64,000 bases of DNA from Odobenus rosmarus divergens (Eukaryota > Chordata > Mammalia > Carnivora > Odobenidae), in the NCBI RefSeq assembly GCF_000321225.1, contig NW_004450286.1:448009-512008 (forward strand), read 5' to 3'. A model generated the notes under the pieces. That model worked only from the letters and a program-made list of their open reading frames with translations. It ran no database searches and was not told where the DNA came from. A program made the translations under genes and the position numbers. Positions 22,740 to 36,800 of this stretch are shown here, one piece after another (positions within the stretch are counted from its first letter, which is position 1; each line of letters begins with the position of its first letter).

Positions 22740-25230
22740 TATATTAATTTGGGCCTTCTCCTAGGTAGCCTGGCTTAGAAGCTTTATCAATTTTACTGAT
22801 CACTTCAAAAAACACCTTATTGGGTTTTTAATACCCCTGCCCCATTGACTTACTGTTCTCAATTTCATTGATCTCTGCTCTAATTTTCTTTGAATTTAAT
22901 TTGCTCTTTCTAGTTTCCAGAGGTGGAAACTTAGATGACTTTAGATCTTTCTCTAATATGTACCTTCAATGCTATAAAGTTCCCTCTAAGTACAGCTTTC
23001 ATTATATCACACTTTAATTTTTTCATTTTCATCTAGTTCAAAATAGTTCTCTTCTTTGACCCATGTTAGAAGTATGTTTTAATCTTCAAGTATCTTTTGG
23101 AATCTTCCAGCTAAGTGGTACTGACTCCTAATTTAAACCCATTGTGGTCTGAGAGTAGACACTATGATTCAAAAGAAATCTGTTAAGGTGTGTCTTATGG
23201 CCAGGAATGTGGTCTATCTTGATGAATGCTCCCTGCGAGCTTGAGGAAAAACCCATTCTGGTGTCAGATGCAGCCTATAGGTGTCCTTAGTGTCCAGCGG
23301 AGTAGTGCTTGACTTCAACTATCCTGAATACCTGCTGGATTTCTCCACTTCTGAGAGGGGAGTTCAAGCCTCCAACTAGTGGATTCATCTGTTTCTCCTT
23401 GCTGCTCCACCGGTTTTTTGCCTTGTGTAGTTTGACACTCCTAAGTGCCTATGTAAGAAGTGTCGTCTTGGAGAATTGACCCTGTTAGCATTCTGCAATG
23501 CCCTTTTTTTAATCCTTAATACCTTTCCTTTGAAGTTCATTCTTTTTTTTTTTTTTTAATTTTTTTTTAAGACTATTTATTTGACAGAGAGAGACACAGC
23601 AAGAGGGAATACAAGCAGTGGGAGTGGCAGAGGATTCAGAAGCAGGCTTCCCGCCGAGCAGGGAGCCTGATGCGGGGCTCGATCCCAGGACCTGGAATCA
23701 TGACCTGAGCCGAAGGCAGACACTCAACGATTGAGCCACCCAGGTGCCCCAATTCTGTCTTGAAATTAGTACAGCTACTCCTGCTCCCTTCTGATTAGTG
23801 TTAGTATGGTATATCTTTCTATCCATTTCTAATGTGTCTCAGAGTGGGTTTCTTGTAGGTAACATGGTTGGGTGATGTGTTTTGATCCACTGTAGCAATT
23901 TGCCTCTTAATTGGTACCTTTGGACCATTGATGGTCAATGTAATAATGACTGGATTAATATCTACCATATTCTTTACGGTTTCTTATCTGTTGCCCTTGT
24001 TCTTCATTCCTATTCTTGCCTTCCACTAGTGTGCCTTCTGGTCTTAACTGAGCACTTTGATTCTGTTCTCTGCTCTCTTAGGGCATCACTTACACTTTAG
24101 TGGTTGCCCTGTACAGGTTTTTGGGTTGTTTTGTTGTTGGTTGTGGTGGTGGTTTATAGCTTTGCTTTTGTTTAACGCTATAACACTTCACAGGTAGGGT
24201 TATTCTGTTACAAGTTCTCATACTAACCTCTCCTATCCCTTGTATCATTGCTGTCTCTTTAAGCATGTCTCCATAGCACGCATAATTGAATACACTTATT
24301 TTGAGCAAGGTCTTCTGTTAGAACAATCAAGAGCAGTAATTTTTACCTTATTGCTTTGGTGTTCTTTCTTTATGTAGATCTGGGTTTCTGACCCTGTATC
24401 TTTTGAAAGAATGTTCTTTTGAAAGAACATTTCTTGAGAGGCAGGTCTACTGGCAACAAATCTGAGTATTTCTCCGTTTTTAAAGGATAACTGTTGGGTA
24501 CAGAATTCTAGGTTAGCTTTCTCCCCCTCAACATTTCAAATATGTCCCTCTATTTTCTTGCATGGTTTCTGAGAAGCAGGATGTAATTCTCAACTGTTTC
24601 TCTATAACCTGTTGTTCCCTGCTCACCCCCTTCCCTGACAACTTACAGGATTTTTTTTTTTTTTCTGTAACTTAAATGATAAAGTACAGTTTAGGCATTT
24701 CTTCTGCTTGGTGTTCTGAGCTTCCTAGATCTCTGGTTTCTGACTTCAGTTTGGGGGCATTTGCAGTTTTTGTTTAAATCTCTTCCTTCTAGTATTCACA
24801 TGTATTTTATGCCTTGCCCCCAGTCCTCAGATATTATCTTTTTCCCCCAACTTAGGATTCTACTGATCCATCCTGAGATCCTTTCCCCATTGTCAGGCCT
24901 AATAAGAACATAAAAGGCATTACTCAATTCTATTAATGTGGCTTTATCTCTGGCACTTTTTCTTTTGGTTCTTAGGATTTCCATCTTTGACTACACTGCC
25001 CATTGGTTCTCACATGCTGTCTACTTTGTCCATTAGAGTCCTCAGCATATTAATCAGCCTGGTAATTCCAATATTCCTGCCAGGTCTAGTTCTAACATCT
25101 GCTTTGTCTCTTTAAGATGTGTGGTTTTCTTGTATGACTTGCAATTTTTCTTGATAGCCAGACATGGTATACCAAGTACAAAGGAACTGCTGTAAATAAG
25201 CTTTTAATAATGGTGGTGAGGGGGGTGGGC
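22740..25230 (-). mobile_element. Long old L1 fragment, antisense, with nested SINE
   Basis: Matches to the antisense of old L1 ORF2 and its upstream part come in family order. They are 'tcaattttactgatcactt' (22788), 'gctataaagttccctct' (22970), 'cccattgtggtctgagag' (23139), 'tacagctactcctgctcc' (23771), 'gggtttcttgtaggtaac' (23845), 'agaattctaggttagc' (24501) and 'tttttcttgatagccagaca' (25145). The CAN-SINE at 23543-23750 interrupts it. No reading frame survives. Confidence 0.75.
23543..23750 (-). mobile_element. CAN-SINE nested in old L1, antisense
   Basis: It has a T-rich start, then 'ttatttgacagagagagaca', 'gaagcaggcttcccgcc', 'gcggggctcgatcccagga', and an end in 'cacccaggtgcccc'. This is the reverse complement of the family 5' end. 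L1 sequence resumes directly after it. Target duplication is unclear, with only a few bases (attct) shared on both sides. It is more diverged than the SINE at 6989. Confidence 0.93.
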
Positions 25231-28200
25231 AAACCTTCTACATTCCTGTGATTAGGTCTCAGTCCCTTAGTGAACCTGTGCCTATGGACTGAACTTCACA
25301 AGTGTCTATCTCCTCACCCTCACACCCTGACCCCTTAGATGGCACAGGATGGCTAGAGTATTTCCTCAGGCCAGTTAAGCTCTGATACCCAGTTAGGCAG
25401 GTTATGGCCTAAGCCAACTAGCTTCCCCCAAGGGCAGGCGTATAGCCTGGCATACTTCAGAATGGGTCCTTTTTCCCTTCTTGTTAGAGCCAGGAGTTTT
25501 TCTGATGTTTACTGTGGGAACCTGGTCAAGCTCCTAGAGTTCTTACAATGTTGTGCACAGCTCCCCTGTAAGTGGGTCCCCTGGAGTTAAGTCTGAGTTG
25601 TCTACGCTGAACCTGTAGCAACTCACCAATTCCAGCTGAGGTTTTCCTACCCCAGTTTGTTTTGGTTCCTGAGTCTCTGCTTTGGTAAATTGAACTGACT
25701 GTGTTTGCCTGTCTCCCCAGTCTTCAGGACTGTTCTTTAACCTGTGTCTTCCCCTCCCTCAGGGAACTCTTTTGGAGGGAGTATATTCTAGCTTTTTACC
25801 TTGTTACAATACAGTGGCAACATCCAAGCTCGATATATCTAGAATCAAGAACTAGGAATTGAATGTATCTTTCTAACCCAGTTTGTGAGGGATCAAGCGT
25901 TTTGGGGGTCTGTTCTTCCTTGCCATTCGCCTACATAGAAAGGCCTATTTCACAAAAACCTACATTTGTTTTCAGAGCTTTTTTTTTTTTTTTTTTTTTT
26001 TAGCACTACCCTTGTTGCTAAAAGCAGACCTATTATCTTAATGGCAGTGGGAGGCCAGGCATGTGGTTCATGGTGGCAAGTTCTATGTTCAAGTCTAGAA
26101 AGCATCATGTGGCCTAAAAACTCCCTTTCCTCCTGAGGAGTTACTTTCCGTTTTTGTCATGACAACTTCCTATAGACTTTATGTGACATCTACTTTATAC
26201 CTTTTAAGAACGTTCCTAGAAACTGACAAAATTGAATATCTAAAGTATGACATGATTTAATATACCCAGAAGTAATTAGCATGATCAACTTACTACATCC
26301 AGCCCCTCACATGGTTGCCTCTTTTTTGGGAGAACAAAATCATGCATTGCACATTGAACATTTGCTGAGACCAGACCTCAAGCTCTAATACTTCAGCATT
26401 TCTCCGTGACCTTCCTCCCCTGACTTGAAGGTCCATCCTGTCACTTTCCTCCTTGGCCTGTGGCACCTTTGGGCAGTGTGCACTTTCCACTTTCTATGCC
26501 TAAGTGGCCCAGAGATGCTGACGTCTTTTGGTACTTCCGTTGGGCTGGCCTCTGGGCTGCCCCACCCAGGTCCTGCAGGCTGCTACCTCCAAACCCTCTG
26601 ATCCTGTCTCTACTTAGCTCTGCCAGGGTCAGTCCAACTGTGGCCCTTCGTTGTTAGGTTGACATGTTCCCCAAGCTGTGTTTCCCTGTCCCGATCCTGG
26701 TATCTACATTTCTATCTACTTTGAGGTCCTTTATTGGTTGGTTCTGGAGCAGTGTTCTCCACAACTGCTCACGCCTTATTTTCTGTTGTAACCATGGCCT
26801 TCTCCCAGAACTAGACATTGGTATGTCCACCACGTTCATGGTCACTGAAGGCTATTGGCCTTCTTCCATGTGAGCTCAGAAGGATGAAAGTGAGAGGAAC
26901 CCGATGGATTGGGGAGACCAGGAGCATATCTTGCCATCTCTTCCTCTTACCCCTGGAATCTGAGGTCTATGGAAACAAGACTGGTTCCAAAGTTGGGTTG
27001 GGGAGCTAAGGTGTTGCTCTCTCAGGTCCAGAATGGCATGCTGAAGGTAGGGTGAGGGACATTCCTTTTATCAAGGCCCAGAGTATGCTGGCTGAGGGGA
27101 GGGGTTTTCAGGAGCCTCATCTGTCCTCTAGTGTACCTTGCTAAGGTAAAACGTGGAAGTCAGCTTGCTGTGCTCATGTGGACTCTGGTGGAGTATCATT
27201 GGGATGCCTAGGCTTGAGATCCCAGAACCTCTGGGACCCCTAACTTCAATGAACCCTGTCCCTGGGTCCTGTGGTATTAGGATGGTGTGTAGCTTGTATT
27301 GCTTATCTCTGGCCTGTTGAACACAGGTCTGATCCTTCAGTGAGAACTTGAGTCCTACAGCCTGTTCTGTGATTCTAAATAGGGGATTTTGCTATTTTTT
27401 TTTTTTTTTTTTTTTTTAAGAGGGCCTACCTTTCCCTATAGATTGTTTCACAATATGTATAAAACGGGCCCTTGGCATAGTCAGGATAGACTGTTGGTAA
27501 AGATGCTTAGTTTCTCTATTGCTCCATACCTACGTAGGTAGCCAGTGTCTGGCCTGGCAGATGTAGGTGTGAGTACAGTGTTCAGTCTCCATCAACTTCC
27601 TCCAGGATGTGCATGACTAAGACTTATTCATAAGCTCTAGCTTTTTCTTCCATTTGCTAACCTGAGAATAGGAGACTAAAACTCAGGATATAGGTACGTC
27701 CCTGGGCCATTTCTCCTTAAAGCCGAACTCAGACACAGTAGGCACGTTAGGTCATAACTTGTTCAGACCTGGCTGGTATTACCAGACCGGAGGGCTGGGT
27801 GTGTCAGCATGTACTTTCCCAGGCATCTCTAGTCCTTGAACACTGACTTGGCCTCATAGTCCCTGGGGTAAGTGGGAAGGAGTTCTAGGGAGCAGTGTAA
27901 GCGCCCTTCCTGACCTATCTCCCTCTCTGGCCATGCCTGGGGTGGTGGTGGAGGCAAATAGGACAGCCTCTAGTAGCCCCAAGTATGGCTCAAATTGTTC
28001 ATGGGAAGGGCCTCTTGGATTGTGCTGGCAAGTCAGGGGTCTTTTAGACTTGATGCTGAAGGACTGACCCTGCTGGGTGGCTGGTTTCCTTGGGCTCCCC
28101 TTGGAAGGTTTATACTTACCACCCCTCAGTGGCAGGCTTCACCTTTATGGATATTGTCTGAAAGCAAAGATAGAAGATGTAGCAGGCAGGCAGCAGCACT

Positions 28201-31200
28201 AGGATTCTGGTGGGGGTGGGCATCTGGGTCAATCAGTAACCAGGAAAAATCTAGACTTTTGCTCTAGCCTTTCAGGAGGACTAATAGGACAAAGGCTGTA
28301 AATAGTCACTAGAGGGGACTGAAGCTAAATGAGGTAAGAATCCCATGTTCTCGAAGGAGTCAGCTATGTAGAGAGAGCACGGAGAATAGTTGCTCATGTG
28401 GCAAGGCTTGGGTTATGGCCAGAAATGGGACCTGGGACTGTCCCATTGACAGGGACATAATGTGCAGATACATGCAAGACCTGGGTCTATAAGGAAGAAA
28501 ATTCTATTTCTAGAATCCTTTTAAGCCTGGCTGTTGGGTTTATTGGTCAACCTGGCTAATAGAAGATATCATGGGCGTTTCCTCTATAACACCTGAAAAA
28601 CTATTTCTAGAATCAACATCTGGGGAGGATTTAAAAGTGTCTTTTGAGATCCTTAAAGTCCAATCTGAAGTTTTGTCTTTGACTCTTCCCTGCCCTTGAG
28701 GTGGGACAGAATATGCTTAGATATGTGGCTATGTGGGGCTAAGCAACTGGCTAATGATGGCCAGTAGTAGGCCATCTCTAGTGGGGTCATGAGGTCTACA
28801 GTATCTCTTCCGTGGTGTTGCTTTCCTTTGTCATAGATGCTGTCACTTAGCCGAGTCTCTTGGTAGATGTTGGCTGTGTTCTTGCTGGGAGCTCTCTTCC
28901 TTGCCTAGGTCTCAGGGTGTTTTCTTCATTCTGGGGCCCCCCCTACTCCTGTTCTCTGCCATCCTGTGAAATGGGCCCATTTGGATTACTTCTGGTTTTC
29001 TCACATTTGGTCTCTAGGATTTCTGCCTATCAGGCTGGTTTGGGGTGGTTCTAGCTTGGCACTGTCCTTTGTTAATGCTTATATGCTGCTTCAATTAAGC
29101 AGCCTTGTCACTGCTTTCCGTAAGCTAGCTGCAGCCTCTTGGTCAGGTCTGTGTGGCTGTCCTTGTTCCTGCCTGACCCTCCCTCCCCCCACAGCACCCT
29201 GGCAGGATCTGCCAGCAGGGGCAAATTGGAGTCCCTTTCTTGTTCTCCCCCGTCTTGGGCCTTTAGGCTGGTAGATTCTTAGTCTATTCTCAAGACCCTG
29301 TTGTCTTAGCTTCCACCATGGCTCGTTGGGACTATTTTTCTGCTGCATCAGCACGAGACGTGTCTTGTGCTCTACTAGTTTGCTTTCTGATTGCTTATGG
29401 TGTAATCCAAGGGTCTAAGTTCTCCAGGAATTTTAACCACTATCTCAAGAAGCTAGCAAGTGGTTTTTTCATGCTAGAAACCTCTGACCACATGACAAAC
29501 CTCATCAATGGTTCTTTAACTTCAAGAATGTATTGGTTACTCTAGGCTTTCAGTAATATGCTATTATATTGGAATAAAATAGGACCTAACTACGTAGGAC
29601 AGATCCTTCCAGATCTAATCCTAAGCTTTTAGTTCATACACTTAATATCTTCAGTTGGGATCCTATTTTGTGCTAATATTATAATAGAATATTCACATGT
29701 TAACCATGTGAATTCCTCTTGAGTTGCCAGTTGACATATTGTCCATTGGCACTGGGGACCAATGATGGGATAAACACATTTATAAACAAGCTGTGGCTTA
29801 GCTTTATCTGCTTTGATCATTGTCCTTGACTAGAAGGATGGCCTGGAAGCCAGCCATAGGCCTCCCTTATGCTGGAGGATTCCTGGAATTTAGTTGAGTA
29901 CCTAAAAGGTTTTTAGACTGCTTTTCATAAGACCTGACCTATAGAGTATAGTTGAATATGTGGACTTCCACTTTGAGGGGCTTCACCTCTTTTTCTAAGA
30001 GGAACTATCTTCTGCAAGAATATCTACCAATGCAGAAGCCTGAACCTGGGCATCGTTGATGCTTATGTTCTGGTGCCTTGCTCTTCATTGTCTCCCCCCG
30101 CCAAGGTCTTTCCTGACCTCCCTCTTTGCTACCTGAGCCTTAATTGCCAACAGAATAGAAATGGTAGTTGCAAGCATTCATGTTAAGACTGGCAGCTACA
30201 CTCTTTTATGTTCAGCTGGGCATGGGACCTTGCTCTTCTCTTGGTCCTGATTGATCTCCTCTAGACCTTTTGAACGTGGCATTTTATATACCCTTTTCTT
30301 AGGTTCTGGGACTCCAAACTCTTACATGTAAAGAATAGACCCTTGGCCAGAAAGGCTGTTGCATATGGCATCTGGACTTGACATTTCTGGCTGACAAATG
30401 ACGTGAATAAACCTTTATCACTTGCTGCCATGGTCATTTTCTCCTGCTTGACTGGGTCCTGTCAGCTATTTAGCTGTCCTTACTCAGTCCAAGCATGTTT
30501 GCAGGCTCCCATCCCTTTCCATTGAATTGAATCCCAGGTCTGATAGGGACCCCTAGACCTGGCCAGTGGCCTGGAGGTCAGAAATGACCCTTGTGTCTTG
30601 TTAACTCTGATCTCTCCTGGTTCTCTAAGCTGACATTTAGCTTTGGTTTTCTGGTCTCATGGAGTGAGGAAACCGTAAAAATACCAGTCTCTGACAGTTT
30701 GAGGTCTGCCTAGCAAAGTCTAGGTGGCTCATGGCCTGACCTAGATTTTCTATAGCAGGTGGTCAGGACTTTAGGCTGTATGGGTATAAAAAGGATTTGT
30801 GCTACCAACTAAGTCATGGTGCCTGGTCACTTGATGCCAAGGAAGTGAGCTTTGCAGTGGGTGAATCATATTTAGACTTTACCACAAATACCACTATATG
30901 GAAACTGAGGTAGAGGCACCACTGGAATTCTGGGCATAGTCCAGATTAGGCTATATCTGTGAGAACATGACCAAGATCTTGCTTTGGTTCCTCCTAGGAG
31001 CAAAGCATAAAGGCTAAGAGAAGCTGGCATTGGCCCTCAGAGGGGACTCGCACTAACTGAAGAAAACAGGAGGCTCAGTGGGGGGTCCTGGGTGGGGAGG
31101 TGGGAGAATCTGAGCTCCTGCAGCAAAGCCCAGTTCATGGCAAAGAACAGGGGTTCTTGAACCTAATCCCGCTGATGGGAGCTTAATGTATAGATATATA

Positions 31201-32479
31201 CAAAACCCCTTCCCATCCAGGACTATCTTTGCTCTGAATCTATGGGATTCCTAATTCTGGATACCTTCCTAGCATGGGGACTATGTGCTGGTCCGGATAG
31301 ACTGAGACAGCATGGCACATGGGAATGTGTGTGAGCACATCTGAGCCAACATGGGGTGGGGGGATAATACAGAAGGGACTAGAAACCTCTGCTTCAAATA
31401 ACCCTAAAATCTAGGTAAAGACGGCACATGAAAGGGGCATCTAGTGGCCCTGGAAGTACTGTCTGTTGTCAGGGAGATTCAGAATTCAATTCCACATGGC
31501 AGTATGAGTAGGTACATTGTGATAGCGATTATAGGTCAACACAAGAGTTTGGAATCCAGTAAGGGTACTCTGTAGACATTCATAGTAGTGATAATGGCTT
31601 TCTTGCTGTTCATTTTTTAGAGCTACTTTAAGAGCCCGATGAGGCTGGAACCTTCAGCCATATAGCTTGGCATCTGTACCAGGTTCCTAAAAAGTTTCTC
31701 TTCAAACTACCCCTGAGGGACAATATACCTTGTAAGTTCTTGTACCTCTGTCCTGTAAATCTTCCCCCTTCCTGTTTCTAGCCTCTTAGGCCCTTGGGTT
31801 AAGGTGGTTCTATTACTTCCCATCAGGTGTGCTACCTTTGAACCTCCCATAGGTGCCAGAATCTTATTCAGGGGCCAATGGGGAGAACAGGCTCTAGTTA
31901 AGTTGACATAAAGGGGCCAGAGGAGACCCAGTGTTTAAGGGAGGATTCTTGTTGTGGCCTGTGCTACTTAAAGCTAGAACTGTGGAGGGAGGTGTTCCCA
32001 GAAAACAGGGTGTGTTTGCTAGAATCATGCACAATAGGAAACCTGCTCAAAGGGTCCGTACGGAAGAGTCCTTGTTGAGGCAGAAGAAGCTGGACCAATT
32101 ACAAAGTAAGGCAAGGGTTCTTAAGATTCTTCTTGTTGCTTGTACTAAAGATACCGAAGCCTATGGGTTTAACCTCCTACCCTGCCATGGCCCTTTGTAA
32201 GTCCAACACTCTTCTGAGATGTTATCTTTTAGTTGTTAAAACCTGGGGGTCGGGGGGAGACAGTTGAGTTACACCCACTAGTTTGTGGTACACAAGTATC
32301 ATTGGCCTCTATGGGGATCCTTCTTTGTCTCTACACCTGTTCCCCTCTCGCTCAGAGGCAACCAACCCAATGTATAAGGTATATGAATGGTTCTCATCCA
32401 GGATTATAAAAGGTCTCCTCTGTATATTAATGGGTCACCCTGCCTCTTCCCCACTAGGTCGGATACTCCTGTTATATGT
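25231..32479. other. Unassigned non-coding DNA, 7.2 kb
   Basis: No gene is recognised. T-homopolymers of over 20 bases lie at about 25979-26001 and 27396-27418 and may be antisense retroelement tails, but the sequence beside them does not match a family I know. Open frames are below about 105 codons. CTAG remains frequent throughout. Confidence 0.4.
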
Positions 32480-32860
32480 ATACCCAGCCTGTTTTTATCT
32501 GTTAAGTGATACTACATGGCATGTGGCCACCACATATTTCCTAGCTGCTCTCCCAGGAATGGACACCCAATTGCCTCCATCTGTCACTACAGCACTGAAA
32601 AGAATATCCTTAGACATGCGCCCCTATCTACCTGTAGGACAAACATCTTGGATTTTACTCCCAGGAATAGAATTGCTTAATTTGACTAAATGATACCAGA
32701 TTGTTCTCCAGAATGGCTGTCCCCGTACATGGTCCCATGGCAATGCAGGAATATTCCTGTATCCCTATCAATATTTCACATACCAGCTTCCTAGCACTTG
32801 CCAGTTTAATGGATATGAAGGGAGCTGTCATTTGCATTTGAGTTTAGACAATTAGGATTG
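32480..32860 (-). mobile_element. Old L1 fragment (ORF2 3' part), antisense
   Basis: In order, the plus strand has 'actcccaggaatagaattgc' (32659), a 'ccagattgttctccagaatg' segment (32697), 'cttgccagtttaatgg', and 'gtcatttgcatttgag' (32827). These follow the antisense of old L1 ORF2 near its end ('aggagtggaattgctgg', 'ccagactgttttccaaag', 'gatttgcattt'). Many short deletions are present. Confidence 0.55.
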
Positions 32861-33655
32861 CATTTTGGGTACCCTTGACTTTGCCTTTTCTTTTGGGGTT
32901 CCCATCTGTCTCACTTAAGGAATTCTTAAGTAGTCCCTCATTGGTTTTATATTGCACTCAATCTGTTACCTGACATAAAGTTGTTCACAGTATCTTTCAC
33001 TGAATAGAAACTTTGATCAAACTAAAACTTTGCCCTAATGGTTTGTGCTAGTAGGGTCTTATAAAGTCTTCTCTTATCACCAGGTCATAATTTGTATTTC
33101 TCTTCTAGTAGGTCTCTAATAAATCTAGACTTCAGTAAAAATCATGGTTAAAGACTGTTTCTAAAAGACTAGAAACAGTGGTATGGTATTCAGCTATCTT
33201 TAGAGTAAGCTGCTGTTCCCCATACTAGCACAAGTTTGTCCTTTACCACTAGTCTGTGGCAGCCCCTTTTTCATAGTTCCTATGCATGCTTGGGCCTTGC
33301 TGCTTGGTCTGCTTTTGTGCAAATACCATATATACTGCCTCTCACTATAGCACTCTATCGCTTGGACAAGTCTTTTATACTTAGCAGTTGACTTAGCTAT
33401 TTTAGGACCTTTTATAGGTTTTAAAGTAAATTTGAGTTCTTCAAATTAAGCGAGGATTTGGGGATTACTTTGAATTTATGAACTAATTTAGAGCAAGCAA
33501 AAGTCTTTAATTCTTTCATGGACTATTCACTTACTCAGAATCTTATTAGAACCTTGAGTTAATTCCTAGACACTTAAAGACATTCCTTTTTTCCTTGGCA
33601 AATTATTCTAAACAGGTAAATTATTCACTTGATTTATGTTAATATACAAGGAAAA
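32861..33655. other. AT-rich unassigned DNA
   Basis: AT-richer than its surroundings. No gene is present and the repeat family is unclear. It may be further decayed L1. Confidence 0.4.
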
Positions 33656-33672
33656 AAACCCTTTATATTCTT

Positions 33673-33873
33673 TTTGGTTTGTTTTTTGTTTGTTTTTTTT
33701 TTTTGGCTAAGCAAATTTTATTTTTCCTTTAACATAAACTTAATCACTATACATTGCATCGTTAGTTTTTGATGTAGTGTTCCATGATTCATTGTTCATA
33801 ACACCCAGTGTTCCATGCAGAGCATGTCCTCTTTAATACCCATCACCAGGCTAACCCATCCCCCCCACCCCCC
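33673..33873 (-). mobile_element. Young carnivoran L1 tail, 5'-truncated, antisense
   Basis: It starts with T-rich DNA (the A-tail) and then reads 'tttttgatgtagtgttccat', 'ccatgattcattgttc' and 'acacccagtgttccatgc'. This is the reverse complement of the L1 3' UTR seen in sense at 60838-61020. A perfect 17-bp target duplication, aaaccctttatattctt, lies at 33656-33672 and 33874-33890. Only about 200 bp were inserted, which is common for L1. Compared with the other copy, four bases are missing after 'cattgtt'. Confidence 0.95.
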
Positions 33874-33890
33874 AAACCCTTTATATTCTT

Positions 33891-36800
33891 AATTCGAACT
33901 CTCCTTTTCTCCTGAGATAAAACCTACTTGATCATATAGTAATTTTAAATACACTATTGGATTCCATTAGTATTTTCTTTGTCTCTTGCATCCATATTTG
34001 TAAACAGAATGGACCTATGACTTCTCCTGGCTGGTAACTAAATCTGACCTTCCCTAGAAGTGAAGCGATCCTCAGCTACAAAGTGCTCTGACACAGGTTA
34101 CACCTTCTAGAATGCACTAGAATATACTCAGGCTTGGGAAGAAAGTGGTTTTCTAACTCCTCCTACAGGGCCAGAGGTATTTGCCCATCATGGTGGGCTT
34201 TCTGTGAGAGTGGAGATGCTCATGTCAGTCTGAGCCACTTTGGGAATTGTCTTGCCAGTGAACATCTAGTATTCCCTCCAGAGAGCCGAAGAAGTTCTTT
34301 GTGTTCATACAGGTATAGCAAGAGTTTGAACTTGTGGGATCACTTCTGAGCACTTGATACCAAGTCTTCAGCTTTAGTCAAATAAGGTATACCAGACTTC
34401 CAGATTCTTTTCTTACAGTAACTTTTAACTTTGTTATAGAAATAGCACACTTTTACTATAGAAAGAAGACAAGCAAAAACATCACTCTGATCACCAGAGA
34501 TTGCCACTGCAATGGTCTAGCACTGTCCTTTCCAGATCCTTCTCTACATATGAAATGGGATTTATCTCCTAAATGTGTTTTCTCAGTCATTTATCTTATC
34601 AGTAAGAGCTCACTTAACTCCTATTTCAGGCTTTTCTATTAATGCTAAGATGTTTTCTGTAGTCTTAAACACTTCTCAATCTAATACCAAGCCTTGTCTG
34701 GTTATATCCAGTACAGTCCCTTCTGATAAGTCCTATTGCAGAGGATCCCACCTTCTAGATTGGTTTGGTTGGTGCTTCTTAGTGTTGTCTAGTTTGTCTG
34801 CTCTATCCTTTGCAAAGTCTAGACTCCAGGATGTACATCTAAAAGCTTATAGTACAGCTGAATGTTGAACTTGCATCTATTAGGGGTAACGTTAATACTC
34901 CAGCCCATCAGAAGACCTCATTAAACGATAAGACTTCCCCTGGATTAAGGTGGCAGTCTGCCTTGATTATAGTCTCCCTGTGATTAGAAAGAAATTCAGT
35001 GTCCTTACTTCAGCATTACACATATACGCAGTGTCCCACCTCCATTTACTGGCTATGGTCACACAAACCATTCTTACCTGGATTTATGGTGCTGTACTTA
35101 GAGGCAACACTGGCTCCCAGCATAGTTAGCAGAGGATTTGCCCTACGTAGGAAGAGCTACATCCTGGCGTTTGGGCTGAGGGTGGGCGGAGGGGCGGACA
35201 ATGTCTACCCTTCCATCTCTTCTAGGTGAACAGCTGTTTCACATGGGGGGTCCTTTTGTTCCAACAGTGAATATGCTCAGATTTATTCACTAACAGGAAC
35301 ACCTAGGTGATGTCCAGTAGCTTCTTTTTATCGAAGAGCACTTCAGCAATTCTTATGTTTATATTCTCACTGACGTTCCCAAGGGGGCTATCCTTGGGAA
35401 AGCAGCCACTCTGAACTACGCGTGAGCTTACAGTCGACGGTGCTAATCATCCCCCTCTAACTGTGTGCTGGCGTCCATGCTGCGGCACGACCTTGGGCAC
35501 GAATGGTTGGGGGGCCTCTGCCTCCAGGTGAAGGAGACTGTATGGTATTGCTGACTTCCTAGGACAAGTGTGCCACTGAGACTTGGGTTAGGCCAGGGCC
35601 TGGAAGTGGGCTCACAGACGATTCAGACCTGTGGTTCATGTGGGGCCAATGCTAACTGCAACTGGTGGGACATCTGAGGCTGGCACCTCCGACTCCAAGT
35701 GTTGATGTTGTATGGATAACTTCAGTCGGATTGTGGAGAAGCAAACACTCAGAGGACGAGTAGGCCTTGGCATGGCCTGACATGCTCTGTTAAGCTTTCC
35801 CCTGGCATGACTTATCTTTGTGTCCAAGGGAGAGCTTTGCTCTTTGGTCCATCTGTAGTCAAAGCCATTTCTGAATGCCGCTGGCACCAGAAGGCCTTTC
35901 TGTGCCAGGATCTCTAGGACTAAGGGTGACAGGTGAAATTTGACATGTATGAGGCCATCTCGGGCATCCTTCATGGTCCCTGGAAGGCCAGGAGCTATTT
36001 TTTTTTCCCTCAAATCCTTAGCTAGTATGGAACAATGATGCTGCTTCAGTAATGCTGTAGAAGCCTAACCTGTAGTGGCTCTGACAGGAATTTGGGCATC
36101 TTGGTGTCTGTTAATGCTCCATGCCCATCTACAGGCCCTTTACTTCCCAGTCCCCGTGCATCATGGGTCCCTTAACTCACTGGTATAAGTGGAAACGACC
36201 TCACTTCTGGTCCAAAACCATGGAGGGTAGATGTAACTTCCCCATGTGCCTCCCAGTGTGGAGGTGGCCCTGAAGGTTCTGTATCTGAGATGGCGTAGCT
36301 GGAGATCGAACAATGGGTCTACACTAGGAAGAGAGCTGTGTACAAACCACCTTCCTCTCAAGACTTGTGCCAGAAGTAAACCTTAACGTTAAGCCACCTA
36401 GCACAGGTTTGTTAGGAGACCAGAGCTTAGCGTTCCTTGGACTGATCCATGTCCCCCTGTGGACCGGGCAGTGTTGTCCCTACCAACTCCTCCACTGCTC
36501 CCTGCAGCCTCTGTTGTGACCACCATTGCTGCTTCTGTGACAAACCCAGATGTTCTCCAGGGCTGTTCTTCTGGGGTCCAGGCTGTGCTCAGGGGTTGGG
36601 GCATCTGTTTCTATCTGAGCTCCGCTCCCAGAAGGGATCTCCTCAGCAGCTGCGATAGCACCCACACTCTGCTGGGCACTTTGCCTGGGGAGGCAAAACC
36701 CACAGGCTCTGCTCTCAGGGTTTTTTGTCTCATGGCACTGATGGAAACACCGAGTGGAAGGCTTCTAATGGACCAAGGTAGATGCCAGGGACAGGGATCA

